The notes: generated from the letters alone by a model not told the origin. A stretch of 38,310 bases of DNA from Flavobacteria bacterium RIFCSPLOWO2_12_FULL_35_11 (GCA_001800975.1 MGWK01000090.1:1-38310); one strand, 5' to 3'; positions 1 through 9,108 are shown, counted from the stretch's first letter. Translations and numbers: made by a program.

Positions 1-49
1 TTGGGGAACTTAAAATTTAATAATATTTAATAAATAATTTAATAATAAA

Positions 50-1060
50 ATGAAAAAAATAATTTTACTTTTTGCAGTGATTGCAATAATCTCCTGTAAA
101 TCAGAACCTAAGGATTACGTAACATTAAATGGAAAATTAAAAACTCCGGGCCTTGAAAAAATCACCGTTCAGGGAAGAGGGTTTTCAAAAGATATTACCG
201 TAAACAGTGACGGTACATTTTCAGACACTTTAAAAGTGACCGATGGCGTGCATGCGATTTCTAATGGTGGCGACAGAGTTACTTTATTCTTGAAAAATGG
301 TTACGATTTAAACTTGGAATTTAAAGGCGAAAAATTATCTGATGGTGTTTTATTTAAGGGAGAAGGTGCGGAAACCAATAATTTCATGGAAAATAAACGT
401 GCATTTTATATGAGTGACAACGCAAAGCCTAAATCATACTTTGTGTTGGACAAGGCAGCGTTTGATGCCAAACTTGCCGCAGCAAAATCGGAATTGAAAG
501 GTTATAAAGATCAAGCCAAAGATTTAGATTCAATTATTAATGTCATGGATGCCAGAAACGATGAAATGTTTTTTGGCTATATTGAATCCAATTATGCAAG
601 TATGCATGAAACCTTAACCCGTTTAGGAAAAGGAAAAGCCTCACCGATGTTTGCAAACTATGAAAATTTTAAAGGCGGAAAAACTTCGTTGGCCGATTTA
701 AAAGGAAAATATGTTTATATCGATGTTTGGGCAACTTGGTGTGCGCCTTGTAAAGCTGAAATACCAGCGCTAAAAGCATTGGAAAAAGAATTTATGGGGA
801 AAAATATTCAGTTTGTAAGTATTTCTGTCGATAAGCCGGAAGCTCACGAAACTTGGAAAAAAATGGTTGCAGACGAACAATTGGGAGGCATTCAATTATA
901 TGCTGACAACAATTTTGAATCTCAATTTATTTTAGATTATGGCATTAATTCAATCCCTAGATTTATTTTAATAGATGGCGCAGGAAATATTGTTGATGCC
1001 GATGCGCCAAGACCATCTGATCCTAAAATAAAAGAATTATTTGCAGAATTGGGAATTTAA
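50..1060 (+). CDS. TlpA-like thioredoxin-fold lipoprotein
   Basis: A 336-residue thiol-disulfide oxidoreductase of the TlpA/ResA type, expected to be anchored in the cell envelope. Residues 1-16 form a lipoprotein signal ending in an ISC lipobox, with Cys16 as the lipidated residue. Residues 22-115 resemble the beta-rich DUF4369-type domain often found in front of Bacteroidetes TlpA proteins. The C-terminal ~140 residues form a thioredoxin fold with the redox motif WCAPC at 230-234 and a cis-Pro segment (SIPRF) near 300. The family reduces or exchanges disulfides in the periplasm, for example in cytochrome c maturation; the exact partner cannot be told from sequence. It stands alone, with only 49 bases of upstream sequence in the window, and ends at a strong hairpin terminator. 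Confidence 0.9.
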   Translation: MKKIILLFAVIAIISCKSEPKDYVTLNGKLKTPGLEKITVQGRGFSKDITVNSDGTFSDTLKVTDGVHAISNGGDRVTLFLKNGYDLNLEFKGEKLSDGVLFKGEGAETNNFMENKRAFYMSDNAKPKSYFVLDKAAFDAKLAAAKSELKGYKDQAKDLDSIINVMDARNDEMFFGYIESNYASMHETLTRLGKGKASPMFANYENFKGGKTSLADLKGKYVYIDVWATWCAPCKAEIPALKALEKEFMGKNIQFVSISVDKPEAHETWKKMVADEQLGGIQLYADNNFESQFILDYGINSIPRFILIDGAGNIVDADAPRPSDPKIKELFAELGI

Positions 1061-1080
1061 CATCCTGATAATATTAAAAC

Positions 1081-1120
1081 AAAAAACCCTGTGAAGCTCA
1101 TGCTTCACAGGGTTTTTTTT
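1081..1120. terminator. bidirectional rho-independent terminator
   Basis: A perfect 12-bp GC-containing stem (1086-1097 with 1102-1113) closes a TCAT loop. It is flanked by an A-run on the left and a T-run on the right, so it can terminate transcription from both strands. It lies between the convergent TlpA-like gene and the acyl-CoA dehydrogenase gene. Confidence 0.9.
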
Positions 1121-1141
1121 ATTAAAAAATCTAAAATCTAT

Positions 1142-2281
1142 TTAACCCAATATAGATCTAGAAATCACTATTTTTTGAATTTCAGAAGTTCCTTCATAAA
1201 TTTGGGTAATCTTGGCATCACGCATAAGGCGTTCCACATGATATTCTTTTACAAAACCATAACCACCGTGAATTTGCACTGCTTCAACGGTAACGTTCAT
1301 TGCAGTATCAGCAGCATATAATTTTGCCATCGCACCGCTTAAATCGTAGTTGAGATGTTCGTCTTTTTCCCAGGCAGCTTTCATGCATAAATGTCTAGCA
1401 GCTTCAATGGAAGTTGCCATATCGGCCAATTTAAAAGCAATGGCTTGGTGTTGGCTAATTTCTTTTCCGAAAGTTTTGCGTTCTTTAGAATATTTTAACG
1501 CCAATTCATAAGCTCCGGAAGCAATTCCCAAGGCTTGCGCAGCAATACCTATTCGGCCACCCGCTAGTGTTTTCATGGCAAATGTAAATCCGAATCCGTC
1601 TTCGCCAATTCTATTTTCTTTGGGTACTTTTACGTCTGTAAACATTAATGAATGGGTATCAGACCCGCGAATTCCCAATTTATTTTCTTTATTTCCAACG
1701 GCAAAGCCCGGCAATCCTTTTTCAACAATTAAAGCATTAATTCCTCTATGTCCTTTTGAAGTGTCTGTTTGTGCAATCACAATATAAACGCTTGCATTAT
1801 TCCCGTTTGTAATCCAGTTTTTTGTTCCGTTTAACAAGTAATAATCTCCTTTGTCTATGGCGGTTGTATGTTGTGAAGTGGCATCAGAACCGGCTTCTGG
1901 CTCACTCAAACAAAAAGCGCCAATGATTTCTCCTTTTGCCAGCGGAACCAAATATTTTTGTTTTTGTTCTTCAGTTCCAAAAGTTTCCAATCCCCAACAA
2001 ACCAAAGAATTATTTACCGACATCACTACTGAAGCAGATGCATCGATCTTTGAAATTTCTTCCATGGCCAAAACATAAGATACCGTATCTAATCCGCTGC
2101 CGCCATAAATTGGATCAACCATCATTCCCAAAAACCCAAGTTCTCCCATTTTTTTTATTTGTTCGGCAGGAAATTGTTGTTTTTCGTCACGTTCAATCAC
2201 CCCAGGCAAAAGCTCAGTTTGAGCAAAATTACGAGCGGCATCGCGTATCATTATTTGTTCTTCAGTCAAATTAAAATCCAT
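1142..2281 (-). CDS. acyl-CoA dehydrogenase
   Basis: A 379-residue flavoprotein of the acyl-CoA dehydrogenase family, which oxidises acyl-CoA to trans-2-enoyl-CoA with electron transfer to ETF. The length is normal for the short/medium-chain class. Visible hallmarks are the FAD/substrate signature CLSEPEAGSDA near residues 123-133, and the C-terminal IYEGTSEIQ motif whose Glu363 is the expected catalytic base. The protein is soluble and cytoplasmic, with no signal peptide. It is a single-gene unit, convergent with the TlpA-like gene, with a -7-like element about 40 bases upstream of its ATG. The motif pattern fits short-chain or butyryl-CoA-type enzymes of fatty-acid or branched-chain amino-acid degradation, but chain-length preference is inference. 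Confidence 0.95.
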   Translation of the reverse strand: MDFNLTEEQIMIRDAARNFAQTELLPGVIERDEKQQFPAEQIKKMGELGFLGMMVDPIYGGSGLDTVSYVLAMEEISKIDASASVVMSVNNSLVCWGLETFGTEEQKQKYLVPLAKGEIIGAFCLSEPEAGSDATSQHTTAIDKGDYYLLNGTKNWITNGNNASVYIVIAQTDTSKGHRGINALIVEKGLPGFAVGNKENKLGIRGSDTHSLMFTDVKVPKENRIGEDGFGFTFAMKTLAGGRIGIAAQALGIASGAYELALKYSKERKTFGKEISQHQAIAFKLADMATSIEAARHLCMKAAWEKDEHLNYDLSGAMAKLYAADTAMNVTVEAVQIHGGYGFVKEYHVERLMRDAKITQIYEGTSEIQKIVISRSILG

Positions 2282-2318
2282 AATTGATAAGAGTTTTATA
2301 TAAAATATATTTTTTGTT

Positions 2319-2326
2319 CAAATATA
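2319..2326 (-). promoter_or_regulatory. -7 promoter element for acyl-CoA dehydrogenase
   Basis: On the minus strand this reads TATATTTG, an exact match to the Bacteroidetes -7 consensus TAnnTTTG, 38 bases upstream of the acyl-CoA dehydrogenase start. No clear TTG -33 element is seen at the usual spacing. Confidence 0.55.
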
Positions 2327-2575
2327 AATCTTTTTTAGGTTAAATTTTACATATTTAATAAAAATGGGAAATTGTTTGCTTTATAGAAGGGGCAATCTAA
2401 AATAAATGAACAAAATGAAGCTAAAAATCAGAAAAGGCAACGAAAATGTATTATTTAAGTTATTTATTGAGCAGGTTATGTTCTGAAAATCAATTGAATG
2501 GTTTGATTGTGGTATTGGTAATATAGAGGACAATTGTTCATGAAAAATCTTCACCAATAGTGCTTAAGTTTTTAT

Positions 2576-2583
2576 TATATTTG
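2576..2583 (+). promoter_or_regulatory. -7 promoter element for the amino-acid dehydrogenase gene
   Basis: TATATTTG matches the Bacteroidetes -7 consensus and would give a leader of about 140 bases before the ATG at 2730. The rest of the 448-base divergent gap (2282-2729) is AT-rich with only very short open frames, and I see no RNA gene or hairpin terminator in it. Confidence 0.5.
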
Positions 2584-2729
2584 TTGAACTTGATATTCGT
2601 TTATTAATAATGCCTAAAACTAAATTATGACACAAATGTGACCTCCCTTGGGAGGAATTATATTTAAATAGCAGGGAATTTTATTAAGAAAAGGAAGTAA
2701 ATTAAAGTCATAATTAGTTAAAATCAAGG

Positions 2730-3962
2730 ATGAAAAAATTATTAAAAAAGTACGAAGATAAGCAGCCAGAAATCGTTTTTCATTGGAAAGACCAAGAAAC
2801 TGAAGCAGAAGGCTGGACCGTTATAAATTCTTTAAGAGGTGGTGCCGCAGGCGGAGGAACGAGAATGAGGAAGGGATTAGATATGAATGAAGTGCTTTCA
2901 CTGGCGAAAACAATGGAAGTGAAGTTTACCGTTTCGGGTCCAGCAATTGGAGGCGCAAAATCAGGAATTAACTTTGATCCTAACGATCCAAGAAAAGAAG
3001 AAGTTTTAAGACGATGGTATAAAGCCGTCACTCCTTTATTAAAGTATTATTACGGCACCGGAGGCGATTTGAATGTAGATGAAATACACGAAGTGATTCC
3101 GATGACCGAAGATTGTGGCGTTTGGCATCCGCAGGAAGGTGTTTTTAACGGACATTTTAAGCCAACCGAAGCAGAAAAAATCAACAGAATTGGCCAATTG
3201 CGTTTTGGCGTCATAAAAGTGATTGAAGACGCCTATTATTCACCCGATTTATCCAAAAAGTTTACTGTTGCAGATATGTTGACCGGTTATGGCGTTGCTG
3301 AAGCCGTAAAACATTATTACAATATTTACGGCGGTTCCATAAAAGGAAAACGTGCCATTGTGCAAGGTTTCGGAAATGTAGGATCTGCATCCGCTTACTA
3401 TTTAACGCAATTGGGTGCTAAAGTGGTGGGAATTATTGATAGAAATGGTGGATTAATTAAAGAGGCCGGATTTACCCTTGAGGAAATGAGAACCTTATTT
3501 TTGAAAAAAAACGGCAATCAGTTAACTGCCAAAAACATGTTGTCGTTTGATGAAATTAACGAAAAAATTTGGTCGTTGCCTGCGGAAATTTTTGTTCCTG
3601 CAGCCGCATCGCGACTTGTAACCCAAGAGCAGGTAACTAAAATGGCAGCTTCGGGACTGGAAGTAATTTCTCCGGGCGCAAACGTTCCTTTTGCCGATAA
3701 GGAAATTTTCTTTGGGCCAATTATGGAATTTGCAGATAAACAAGTAAGTTTATTGCCCGATTTTATTTCAAATTGTGGCATTGCACGCGTTTTCGCGTAT
3801 TTAATGGAGTCGCGAGTGGAATTGCCTATGAAAGACGCCGCTATTTTTAGCGACATTTCAAATACCATAAAAAACGCCCTGGAAAATACACATGAAAGAA
3901 ATTCAGGCAAAAAGGAAATTTGTAAAACCGCTTTTGAAATCGCATTGAAACAATTAATATAA
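2730..3962 (+). CDS. Glu/Leu/Phe/Val dehydrogenase family protein
   Basis: A 410-residue NAD(P)-dependent amino-acid dehydrogenase, which interconverts an amino acid with its 2-oxo acid and ammonia in the cytoplasm. The N-terminal catalytic domain shows the paired lysines of the family: Lys65, and Lys77 in the GGAK motif. A conserved Asp113 sits in the GGDLNVDE motif. The Rossmann domain begins near residue 205 with GFGNVG. It is slightly shorter than classical hexameric glutamate dehydrogenases, and the GGAKSG variant differs from the usual GGGKGG, so the preferred amino acid (glutamate or a branched-chain/aromatic residue) is open. The nhaD-like gene follows after 14 bases on the same strand, suggesting co-transcription. 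Confidence 0.88.
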   Translation: MKKLLKKYEDKQPEIVFHWKDQETEAEGWTVINSLRGGAAGGGTRMRKGLDMNEVLSLAKTMEVKFTVSGPAIGGAKSGINFDPNDPRKEEVLRRWYKAVTPLLKYYYGTGGDLNVDEIHEVIPMTEDCGVWHPQEGVFNGHFKPTEAEKINRIGQLRFGVIKVIEDAYYSPDLSKKFTVADMLTGYGVAEAVKHYYNIYGGSIKGKRAIVQGFGNVGSASAYYLTQLGAKVVGIIDRNGGLIKEAGFTLEEMRTLFLKKNGNQLTAKNMLSFDEINEKIWSLPAEIFVPAAASRLVTQEQVTKMAASGLEVISPGANVPFADKEIFFGPIMEFADKQVSLLPDFISNCGIARVFAYLMESRVELPMKDAAIFSDISNTIKNALENTHERNSGKKEICKTAFEIALKQLI

Positions 3963-3976
3963 ACTTTAAATAAAAA

Positions 3977-5347
3977 ATGGAAACAATTATTGTAGTAATC
4001 TTCATTCTGGGATATTTAGCAATTGCCCTAGAACATAATTTGAAGCTGGATAAGCTTATTCCCGCTTTGTTAATGATGGCAGTGCTGTGGGCTTTGGTAG
4101 CTTTTGGAATTGATTCATTTCCGAATTGGTTCGACTCTGCCGGACAAAAGCTGGTTGAGGGCTTCGCGAATTTTACATTGGCCGAAAGACATCATTTATT
4201 GGAAGAAACACTGCTGCATCATTTGGGTAAAACCGCCGAGATCTTATTTTTTCTATTAGGAGCCATGACCATTGTTGAAATTATTGATTATTTTGATGGA
4301 TTTGGAACAATAAAAAATTTCGTCAAAACAAAAAGCAAGAAAAAGTTATTATGGATTTTTGCAGGGATGGCATTTGTGCTTTCTTCAATTATTGACAATT
4401 TAACCGCTACAATTGTATTGGTGACCATTCTTCAAAAAATTGTGCCCGAAAAAGAAACTCGACTATGGTTTGCAAGTTTAATAATTATTGCGGCCAATGC
4501 TGGTGGTGCCTGGTCACCAATTGGAGATGTCACCACAACAATGCTTTGGATTGGTAAAAAAGTGACTTCTGCAAAATTGATGGAATATCTAATTATTCCA
4601 TCTATTGTCTGCGTAGTTGTCCCTGTATATATCGCTTCATTTATGAAACCTTTTAAAGGAAATATTGATATGAGTGGGTTGGATGATTCCGGGCCAAAAA
4701 GTAAGTACGGTCCAAGAATGTTATATTTAGGTTTGGCAGCCATTATTTTTGTTCCGATATTTAAAACGATTACCCATTTACCTCCTTATGTTGGAATGAT
4801 GTTGTCATTGGGAGTAGTTGCTATTTTTGCCGAAATACACAGCAGAACACAATTTATGCTAACAAACATTGTTGAAAATGATGGAGATGATGCTGTTGGG
4901 TTTCATAGCCCAGTCCACAAATCATTATCAAGAATTGAAATGCCAAGCGTGCTGTTTTTCTTCGGAATATTAATGGCGGTAGCAGCTTTAGAATCTTTAG
5001 GAATTTTATTTAATGGCGCAGAAGCGCTAAAAGTAATGGTGCCAAATACCGATATTGTGATTATGGCTTTAGGGGTTGGCTCTGCGGTAATTGACAATGT
5101 TCCTTTGGTTGCGGCCAGTATGGGAATGTTTCAGGAACCTATAGATGACCATTTATGGCATTTTGTGGCATATTCTGCAGGTACAGGCGGAAGTATGCTA
5201 ATTATTGGCTCGGCAGCGGGTGTTGTGGCTATGGGAATGGAGAAAATTAATTTTATGTGGTACTTAAAAAAAATAACATGGTTGGCCGCTGCAGGTTTTC
5301 TTGCAGGGGCAATTGCTTTTATGTTAATTAGAAATTTAACTTTTTAA
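3977..5347 (+). CDS. nhaD: NhaD-type Na+/H+ antiporter
   Basis: A 456-residue polytopic inner-membrane protein with about 12 hydrophobic segments, of the NhaD branch of the ion transporter superfamily. NhaD exchanges internal Na+ or Li+ for external H+, giving salt and alkali tolerance. Recognisable features are the polar intramembrane stretches IIDNLTAT near residue 138, the GGAWSPIGDVTT segment around 176-187, VIDNVPLVAAS near 373, and a GTGGSML stretch near 397. Such Asp/Asn/Thr-rich membrane motifs are typical of NhaD. It follows the amino-acid dehydrogenase by 14 bases and ends just before a hairpin terminator, so the two genes probably form one transcript. No functional link between them is obvious. 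Confidence 0.9.
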   Translation: METIIVVIFILGYLAIALEHNLKLDKLIPALLMMAVLWALVAFGIDSFPNWFDSAGQKLVEGFANFTLAERHHLLEETLLHHLGKTAEILFFLLGAMTIVEIIDYFDGFGTIKNFVKTKSKKKLLWIFAGMAFVLSSIIDNLTATIVLVTILQKIVPEKETRLWFASLIIIAANAGGAWSPIGDVTTTMLWIGKKVTSAKLMEYLIIPSIVCVVVPVYIASFMKPFKGNIDMSGLDDSGPKSKYGPRMLYLGLAAIIFVPIFKTITHLPPYVGMMLSLGVVAIFAEIHSRTQFMLTNIVENDGDDAVGFHSPVHKSLSRIEMPSVLFFFGILMAVAALESLGILFNGAEALKVMVPNTDIVIMALGVGSAVIDNVPLVAASMGMFQEPIDDHLWHFVAYSAGTGGSMLIIGSAAGVVAMGMEKINFMWYLKKITWLAAAGFLAGAIAFMLIRNLTF

Positions 5348-5355
5348 GGGTAGCG

Positions 5356-5381
5356 ACCCGAGATTTATCTCGGGTTTTTTT
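5356..5381 (+). terminator. rho-independent terminator after nhaD
   Basis: A perfect 8-bp stem (ACCCGAGA paired with TCTCGGGT) with a TTTA loop is followed by a run of seven T. It begins 9 bases after the nhaD stop codon. Confidence 0.9.
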
Positions 5382-5465
5382 AAAAAAAATAAAAATGCAA
5401 TTTTAAATTCATATTTTCGTTAAATAAAATAAAATAAAACCAAAAAAATAAACAACGTTTTAATT

Positions 5466-6146
5466 ATGCTACAAGATTCAACTGAAATTTTACAGGAGGC
5501 TGTCCCACAAGAAAAATCCCTTTCTATTTATGACCTAATTATGGATGGCGGTGTAGGAGGTCAGGTGATAATTGCCTTGCTTTTAGTTTTGTTAACGGTT
5601 GCCTTATATATTTATTTTGAAAGGTACTTTGCCATAAAAGCGGCCTCAAAAACCGACAGTAATTTCATGAATCAAATTAGGGATTACATATCTCATGGAA
5701 AATTGGATTCCGCAAAAGTTTTATGCGCACAGTCAAGTTCTCCCGCAGCAAAATTGATTGAAAAAGGAATTTCGCGAATTGGCAAGCCTTTGGCAGATAT
5801 CAACACTGCCATTGAAAATGCAGGCCGATTGGAAATTTATAAGCTTGAAAAAAATGTGAGTGTGTTGGCTACCATTGCAGGAGCTGCGCCTATGCTTGGG
5901 TTCTTAGGGACTGTGATTGGGATGATTATTGCCATTCATGAAATAGCAAATGCGGGGGGGCAATTAGACATTAAATTGCTTTCTGCCGGTTTATACACTG
6001 CGATGACAACTACTGTTGCAGGTTTAATCGTTGGTATTATTGCTTACATTCAATACAACCATTTGGTGGTAAGAACCAATAAAGTGGTGTATGAAATGGA
6101 AGCGCATTCAGTAGAATTTTTAGATTTATTAAACGAACCGATTTAA
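5466..6146 (+). CDS. exbB: ExbB/TolQ-type proton channel protein
   Basis: A 226-residue MotA/TolQ/ExbB-family subunit. Three hydrophobic segments are visible at about residues 33-53, 133-157 and 170-193, the normal ExbB topology, with a cytoplasmic loop between the first and second. The second carries the conserved GAAPMLGFLGTVIGMI stretch and the third a Thr-rich start (TAMTTTVAGL) typical of the proton path. With ExbD it uses the proton gradient to drive TonB (or TolA). It starts the cluster exbB, exbD, tonB-like, folC. The gap to exbD is unusually long at 241 bases. TonB energisation would be needed for the SusC receptor encoded later in the window, though this pair probably serves many receptors. 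Confidence 0.92.
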   Translation: MLQDSTEILQEAVPQEKSLSIYDLIMDGGVGGQVIIALLLVLLTVALYIYFERYFAIKAASKTDSNFMNQIRDYISHGKLDSAKVLCAQSSSPAAKLIEKGISRIGKPLADINTAIENAGRLEIYKLEKNVSVLATIAGAAPMLGFLGTVIGMIIAIHEIANAGGQLDIKLLSAGLYTAMTTTVAGLIVGIIAYIQYNHLVVRTNKVVYEMEAHSVEFLDLLNEPI

Positions 6147-6387
6147 GACAATTAATAATTAATAGTTAAAAATTAATAATTAAAAATGAGAGAAGATAAT
6201 TAGCCAATTAGGCAATAAGCCAATTAAGAAAGAGAATAAAGAATATGGAGAATAGAAAAAAATTTAGAACTTTAACTTTTAATATCTAATATTTTTTCAA
6301 CTTTAACCTTTAACTTTTAATATCTAATATCTAATATTTAAATTTTTTAATCATTCAATTTTTTAATTTTTCAATAAAGTAGAACCT
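6147..6387. repeat. AT-rich gap with short imperfect repeats between exbB and exbD
   Basis: This 241-base gap carries repeated low-complexity strings. Examples are two copies of a TTTAACTTTTAATATCTAATA-like unit (around 6280-6340), several ATCTAAT and TTAATAATTA repeats, and two GCCAATTA copies (6203-6227). No coding frame longer than a few codons is seen and there is no clear terminator. It looks like slipped-strand or non-coding expansion inside an otherwise compact operon. Confidence 0.6.
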
Positions 6388-6780
6388 ATGGATATTAGAG
6401 GCAGAAATAAAATAAGCGCGGAGTTTAGTATGGCGTCTATGACCGACATCGTATTTTTGTTGCTGTTGTTTTTTATGATCACTTCAACATTGGTCACCAC
6501 CAGCGCGTTGGATATTTTGTTGCCAAAAGCAAGTGGCATTACTGAAAATAATAAAGCCACTTCGGTGACTATTACCAAGGATTTGGTTTTTTATATTGAC
6601 AGCAAAATAGTGGATGAGGAAATATTGGAACAAGATTTGCTTGCATTGTTAGAAGGCAAAGAAGAGCCAACCATAGTTTTAAGGGCAGAGGAAGGCGTTC
6701 CTATTGAAAAAGCCGTGAAAGTCATGGATATAGCAAACAGAAATAGATATAAAGTAATATTGGCAGTTAGACCAAAATAA
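6388..6780 (+). CDS. exbD: ExbD/TolR biopolymer transport protein
   Basis: A 130-residue protein with the standard ExbD layout: a short cytoplasmic N-terminus, one membrane helix (about residues 19-38) and a periplasmic domain. The conserved membrane aspartate, Asp20, sits in the MTDIVFLLLLFF motif and is the expected proton-carrying residue. It is 4 bases upstream of the TonB-like gene and works with the ExbB-type protein encoded just before it. Length and motif are typical of the family. Confidence 0.92.
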   Translation: MDIRGRNKISAEFSMASMTDIVFLLLLFFMITSTLVTTSALDILLPKASGITENNKATSVTITKDLVFYIDSKIVDEEILEQDLLALLEGKEEPTIVLRAEEGVPIEKAVKVMDIANRNRYKVILAVRPK

Positions 6781-6784
6781 AAAT

Positions 6785-7630
6785 ATGTTAAGTTTATTTG
6801 ATACCGACCATAAACGAAAGTCAGCAGCATTAACAGGTTTAGTGATGAGCCTCTTGGTGGTTGGACTTTTTTTCTTCGGAATAACCTATTTAGATCCTCC
6901 TGAGGAATTTGGGATTGCTTTAAATTTTGGAACTTCTGATGTGGGACAAGGCAATATTCAGCCTACAGAACCGCTAAGGGCGGCTTCACAGGAAATGGTA
7001 AAAGAACAGCAAGAAGCCGTAAAAGAAAAGGTGTCACAAACTGCTCCCAAAGTAGCGGAAGAAGTTCTTACCCAAGATAAAGAAGATGCATATGTCATAA
7101 AAAAACAACTGGAAGCAAAAAAGAAAGCTGAAGAAGTGGCCAGAAAAGAAAGAATCCAACGTGAGGCAATTGCAAAAAAGCAAGCGGAAGAACTTGAAAA
7201 AAGAAGAAAATTAGATGCTTTAATAGGAGGGGTGAGCAACGGCAACGGAACAGCAACTGGTGGACAAGGAAATGACAATACTGCAGGAGACAAAGGAAAA
7301 ATAACCGGTGATCCCAATGCAAACGGCTATTACGGAAATGGGGCCGGAGGAGGTGGCGGTGATTACCAATTAGGAAACAGAAAACCGATAAGCAGACCGA
7401 AACCTGACTATATTTGTGATGAAGAAGGATTGGTTGTGGTGAGCATAGAAGTGAATGTTTCTGGAAAAGTGATAAAAGCGACTCCAGGTATAAAAGGATC
7501 TACAAACACTGCTGCATGTTTGCTGTCACAGGCCAAAGAAGCCGCAATGAATACTACTTGGCAGCCAGATGCAAATGCGCCTTCAAAACAAATTGGCATT
7601 ATAAAATATAGATTTTCATTGTCTCAATAA
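6785..7630 (+). CDS. TonB/TolA-like energy transducer
   Basis: A 281-residue envelope protein with one N-terminal membrane anchor (about residues 17-36). A Lys/Glu/Ala-rich, likely coiled-coil or extended segment follows (about 75-140), then a Gly/Asn-rich linker (150-195) and a compact C-terminal domain (about 205-281) ending in KYRFSLSQ. This order of anchor, charged spacer and small C-terminal domain is that of TonB and TolA. The position directly behind exbB and exbD supports a role in carrying proton-motive force to outer-membrane receptors. The C-terminal domain is not clear enough by eye to choose between TonB and TolA. It ends 6 bases before folC. Confidence 0.8.
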   Translation: MLSLFDTDHKRKSAALTGLVMSLLVVGLFFFGITYLDPPEEFGIALNFGTSDVGQGNIQPTEPLRAASQEMVKEQQEAVKEKVSQTAPKVAEEVLTQDKEDAYVIKKQLEAKKKAEEVARKERIQREAIAKKQAEELEKRRKLDALIGGVSNGNGTATGGQGNDNTAGDKGKITGDPNANGYYGNGAGGGGGDYQLGNRKPISRPKPDYICDEEGLVVVSIEVNVSGKVIKATPGIKGSTNTAACLLSQAKEAAMNTTWQPDANAPSKQIGIIKYRFSLSQ

Positions 7631-7636
7631 ATTTTA

Positions 7637-8854
7637 ATGAAGTATACCGACACCCTCAATTGGATGTTTTCGCAATTACCCATGTACCAAAGGCAAGGAA
7701 ATACAGCCTTTAGAAAAGACTTAACCAACAGCATTGCACTTTCCAAGCATCTTAATTTTCCTGAAACAACGTTTAAAACTATTCATGTAGCCGGCACCAA
7801 CGGAAAAGGTTCCACAAGCCACATGTTAGCTTCAATTTTGCAGGAAGCGGGTTATAAGGTTGGTTTATACACCTCACCCCACTTAAAGGATTTTAGGGAG
7901 CGCATTAAAATCAACGGGAAACTCATCAAGAAAATTGAAGTTATAAATTTCATAAAAAACAACAAATCTTTTTTTGAAGCGCACAATCTTTCATTCTTTG
8001 AAATGACTGTTGGATTGGCATTTGAATGTTTTGCAAAACATAAAGTGGATATTGCGGTGGTGGAAGTTGGATTAGGCGGAAGATTAGATTCCACAAACAT
8101 CATCACGCCTGAAGTTTCGGTAATTACGAATATTGGTTATGACCATACCCAATTTTTGGGGGAAACACTGCCGGAAATTGCTTTTGAAAAAGCGGGAATC
8201 ATAAAACATAAAGTTCCGGTAGTTATTGGGGAATATCAAGAAGAAATATTTTCTGTTTTTGAGAAAATTGCCTCAGAAAAATCTTCACCATTATTTTTGG
8301 CCGCAACACAAGAAAATAGCACCTATGAATCAGATTTAAAAGGATCTTATCAAGTGCACAATATTAAAACTGTTTTACAAACCATTGCCGTTTTAAAAAC
8401 GAAAGGGTTTGTTGTTTCAGAAAAAAATAGCAGAAACGGATTGCAAAAAGTTGTCGCGAACACCGGACTTATGGGCAGGTGGCAAGTTTTAAACGAGCAG
8501 CCAAAAGTAATTTGCGATACCGCCCATAATGCAGAAGGACTGCGTTACGTGCTTAAACAATTGCAAGAGGAAAAGTTTGACCAACTGCACATCATTTTGG
8601 GGGTTGTGAACGATAAAGATTTAAAATCGGTATTGCCATTGTTTCCAAAAAATGCCACCTATTATTTCTGCAGGCCAAATATTCCAAGAGGTTTGGACGC
8701 ACATGAATTTCAGCAACAATGCGCCAAATTTCAGTTAATGGGCGAGGCCTATAATTCTGTCGAAAGCGCTTATAAAACCGCGCTGGACAAAGCCGGGAAA
8801 AATGATTTAATTTATATTGGCGGAAGCACTTTTGTGGTGGCAGAGGTTTTATAG
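7637..8854 (+). CDS. folC: folylpolyglutamate synthase / dihydrofolate synthase
   Basis: A 405-residue cytoplasmic ligase of the Mur-ligase superfamily. It adds glutamate to dihydropteroate and to reduced folates using ATP. The ATP-binding loop AGTNGKGST is at residues 52-60, followed by TSPHLKDFRERI at 79-90, both FolC signatures. The central VGLGGRLDSTN motif and the C-terminal DTAHNAEGL motif are also present. The length is normal. It is the last gene of the exbB-exbD-tonB-folC run, 6 bases after the TonB-like gene, and its transcript likely ends at the hairpin at 8957-8984. Confidence 0.95.
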   Translation: MKYTDTLNWMFSQLPMYQRQGNTAFRKDLTNSIALSKHLNFPETTFKTIHVAGTNGKGSTSHMLASILQEAGYKVGLYTSPHLKDFRERIKINGKLIKKIEVINFIKNNKSFFEAHNLSFFEMTVGLAFECFAKHKVDIAVVEVGLGGRLDSTNIITPEVSVITNIGYDHTQFLGETLPEIAFEKAGIIKHKVPVVIGEYQEEIFSVFEKIASEKSSPLFLAATQENSTYESDLKGSYQVHNIKTVLQTIAVLKTKGFVVSEKNSRNGLQKVVANTGLMGRWQVLNEQPKVICDTAHNAEGLRYVLKQLQEEKFDQLHIILGVVNDKDLKSVLPLFPKNATYYFCRPNIPRGLDAHEFQQQCAKFQLMGEAYNSVESAYKTALDKAGKNDLIYIGGSTFVVAEVL

Positions 8855-8956
8855 AAAATTTTTCAAAAAATATGCTAAATTATTTGCCGGACATGGCGAT
8901 GCCATTTATAGAAATATCCTAAGTCTGGAAAAATAAAATTTAATTAAAACAATGGG

Positions 8957-8984
8957 GCTGAACCAATTGGTTCAGCGCTTTTTT
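8957..8984 (+). terminator. rho-independent terminator after folC
   Basis: A perfect 20-base palindrome (8957-8976; 8-bp arms GCTGAACC and GGTTCAGC around AATT) is followed by GC and a run of six T. It lies about 100 bases after the folC stop. Confidence 0.88.
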
Positions 8985-9067
8985 ATGTTCTGGATTGTGT
9001 TGTTTCATATGAAGTGAGCTTTTTAAAAAAAAACGTAAAACTATTTCGTTATTTTTTCAGAAAAGCT

Positions 9068-9098
9068 TTGTATAAAACAAAATCTAGTTATATATTTG
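9068..9098 (+). promoter_or_regulatory. promoter of tRNA-Val
   Basis: A TTG at 9068-9070 and TATATTTG at 9091-9098 are separated by 20 bases, an almost ideal Bacteroidetes promoter (TTG, about 19-20 bases, TAnnTTTG). Transcription would begin a few bases before the tRNA 5' end at 9109. Confidence 0.8.
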
Positions 9099-9108
9099 CA
9101 TCCGCTTA

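Noticed and set aside
2406-2486. Small open frame of 26 codons in the gap before the amino-acid dehydrogenase gene
   Set aside because: It is very short, has no recognisable content and no initiation context, so it is most likely random in AT-rich DNA.
5453-5461. AACGTT-like site before exbB as a LacI operator
   Set aside because: It lacks the CGCAA half-site and is not near the glucan locus. A 6-base core is expected by chance.
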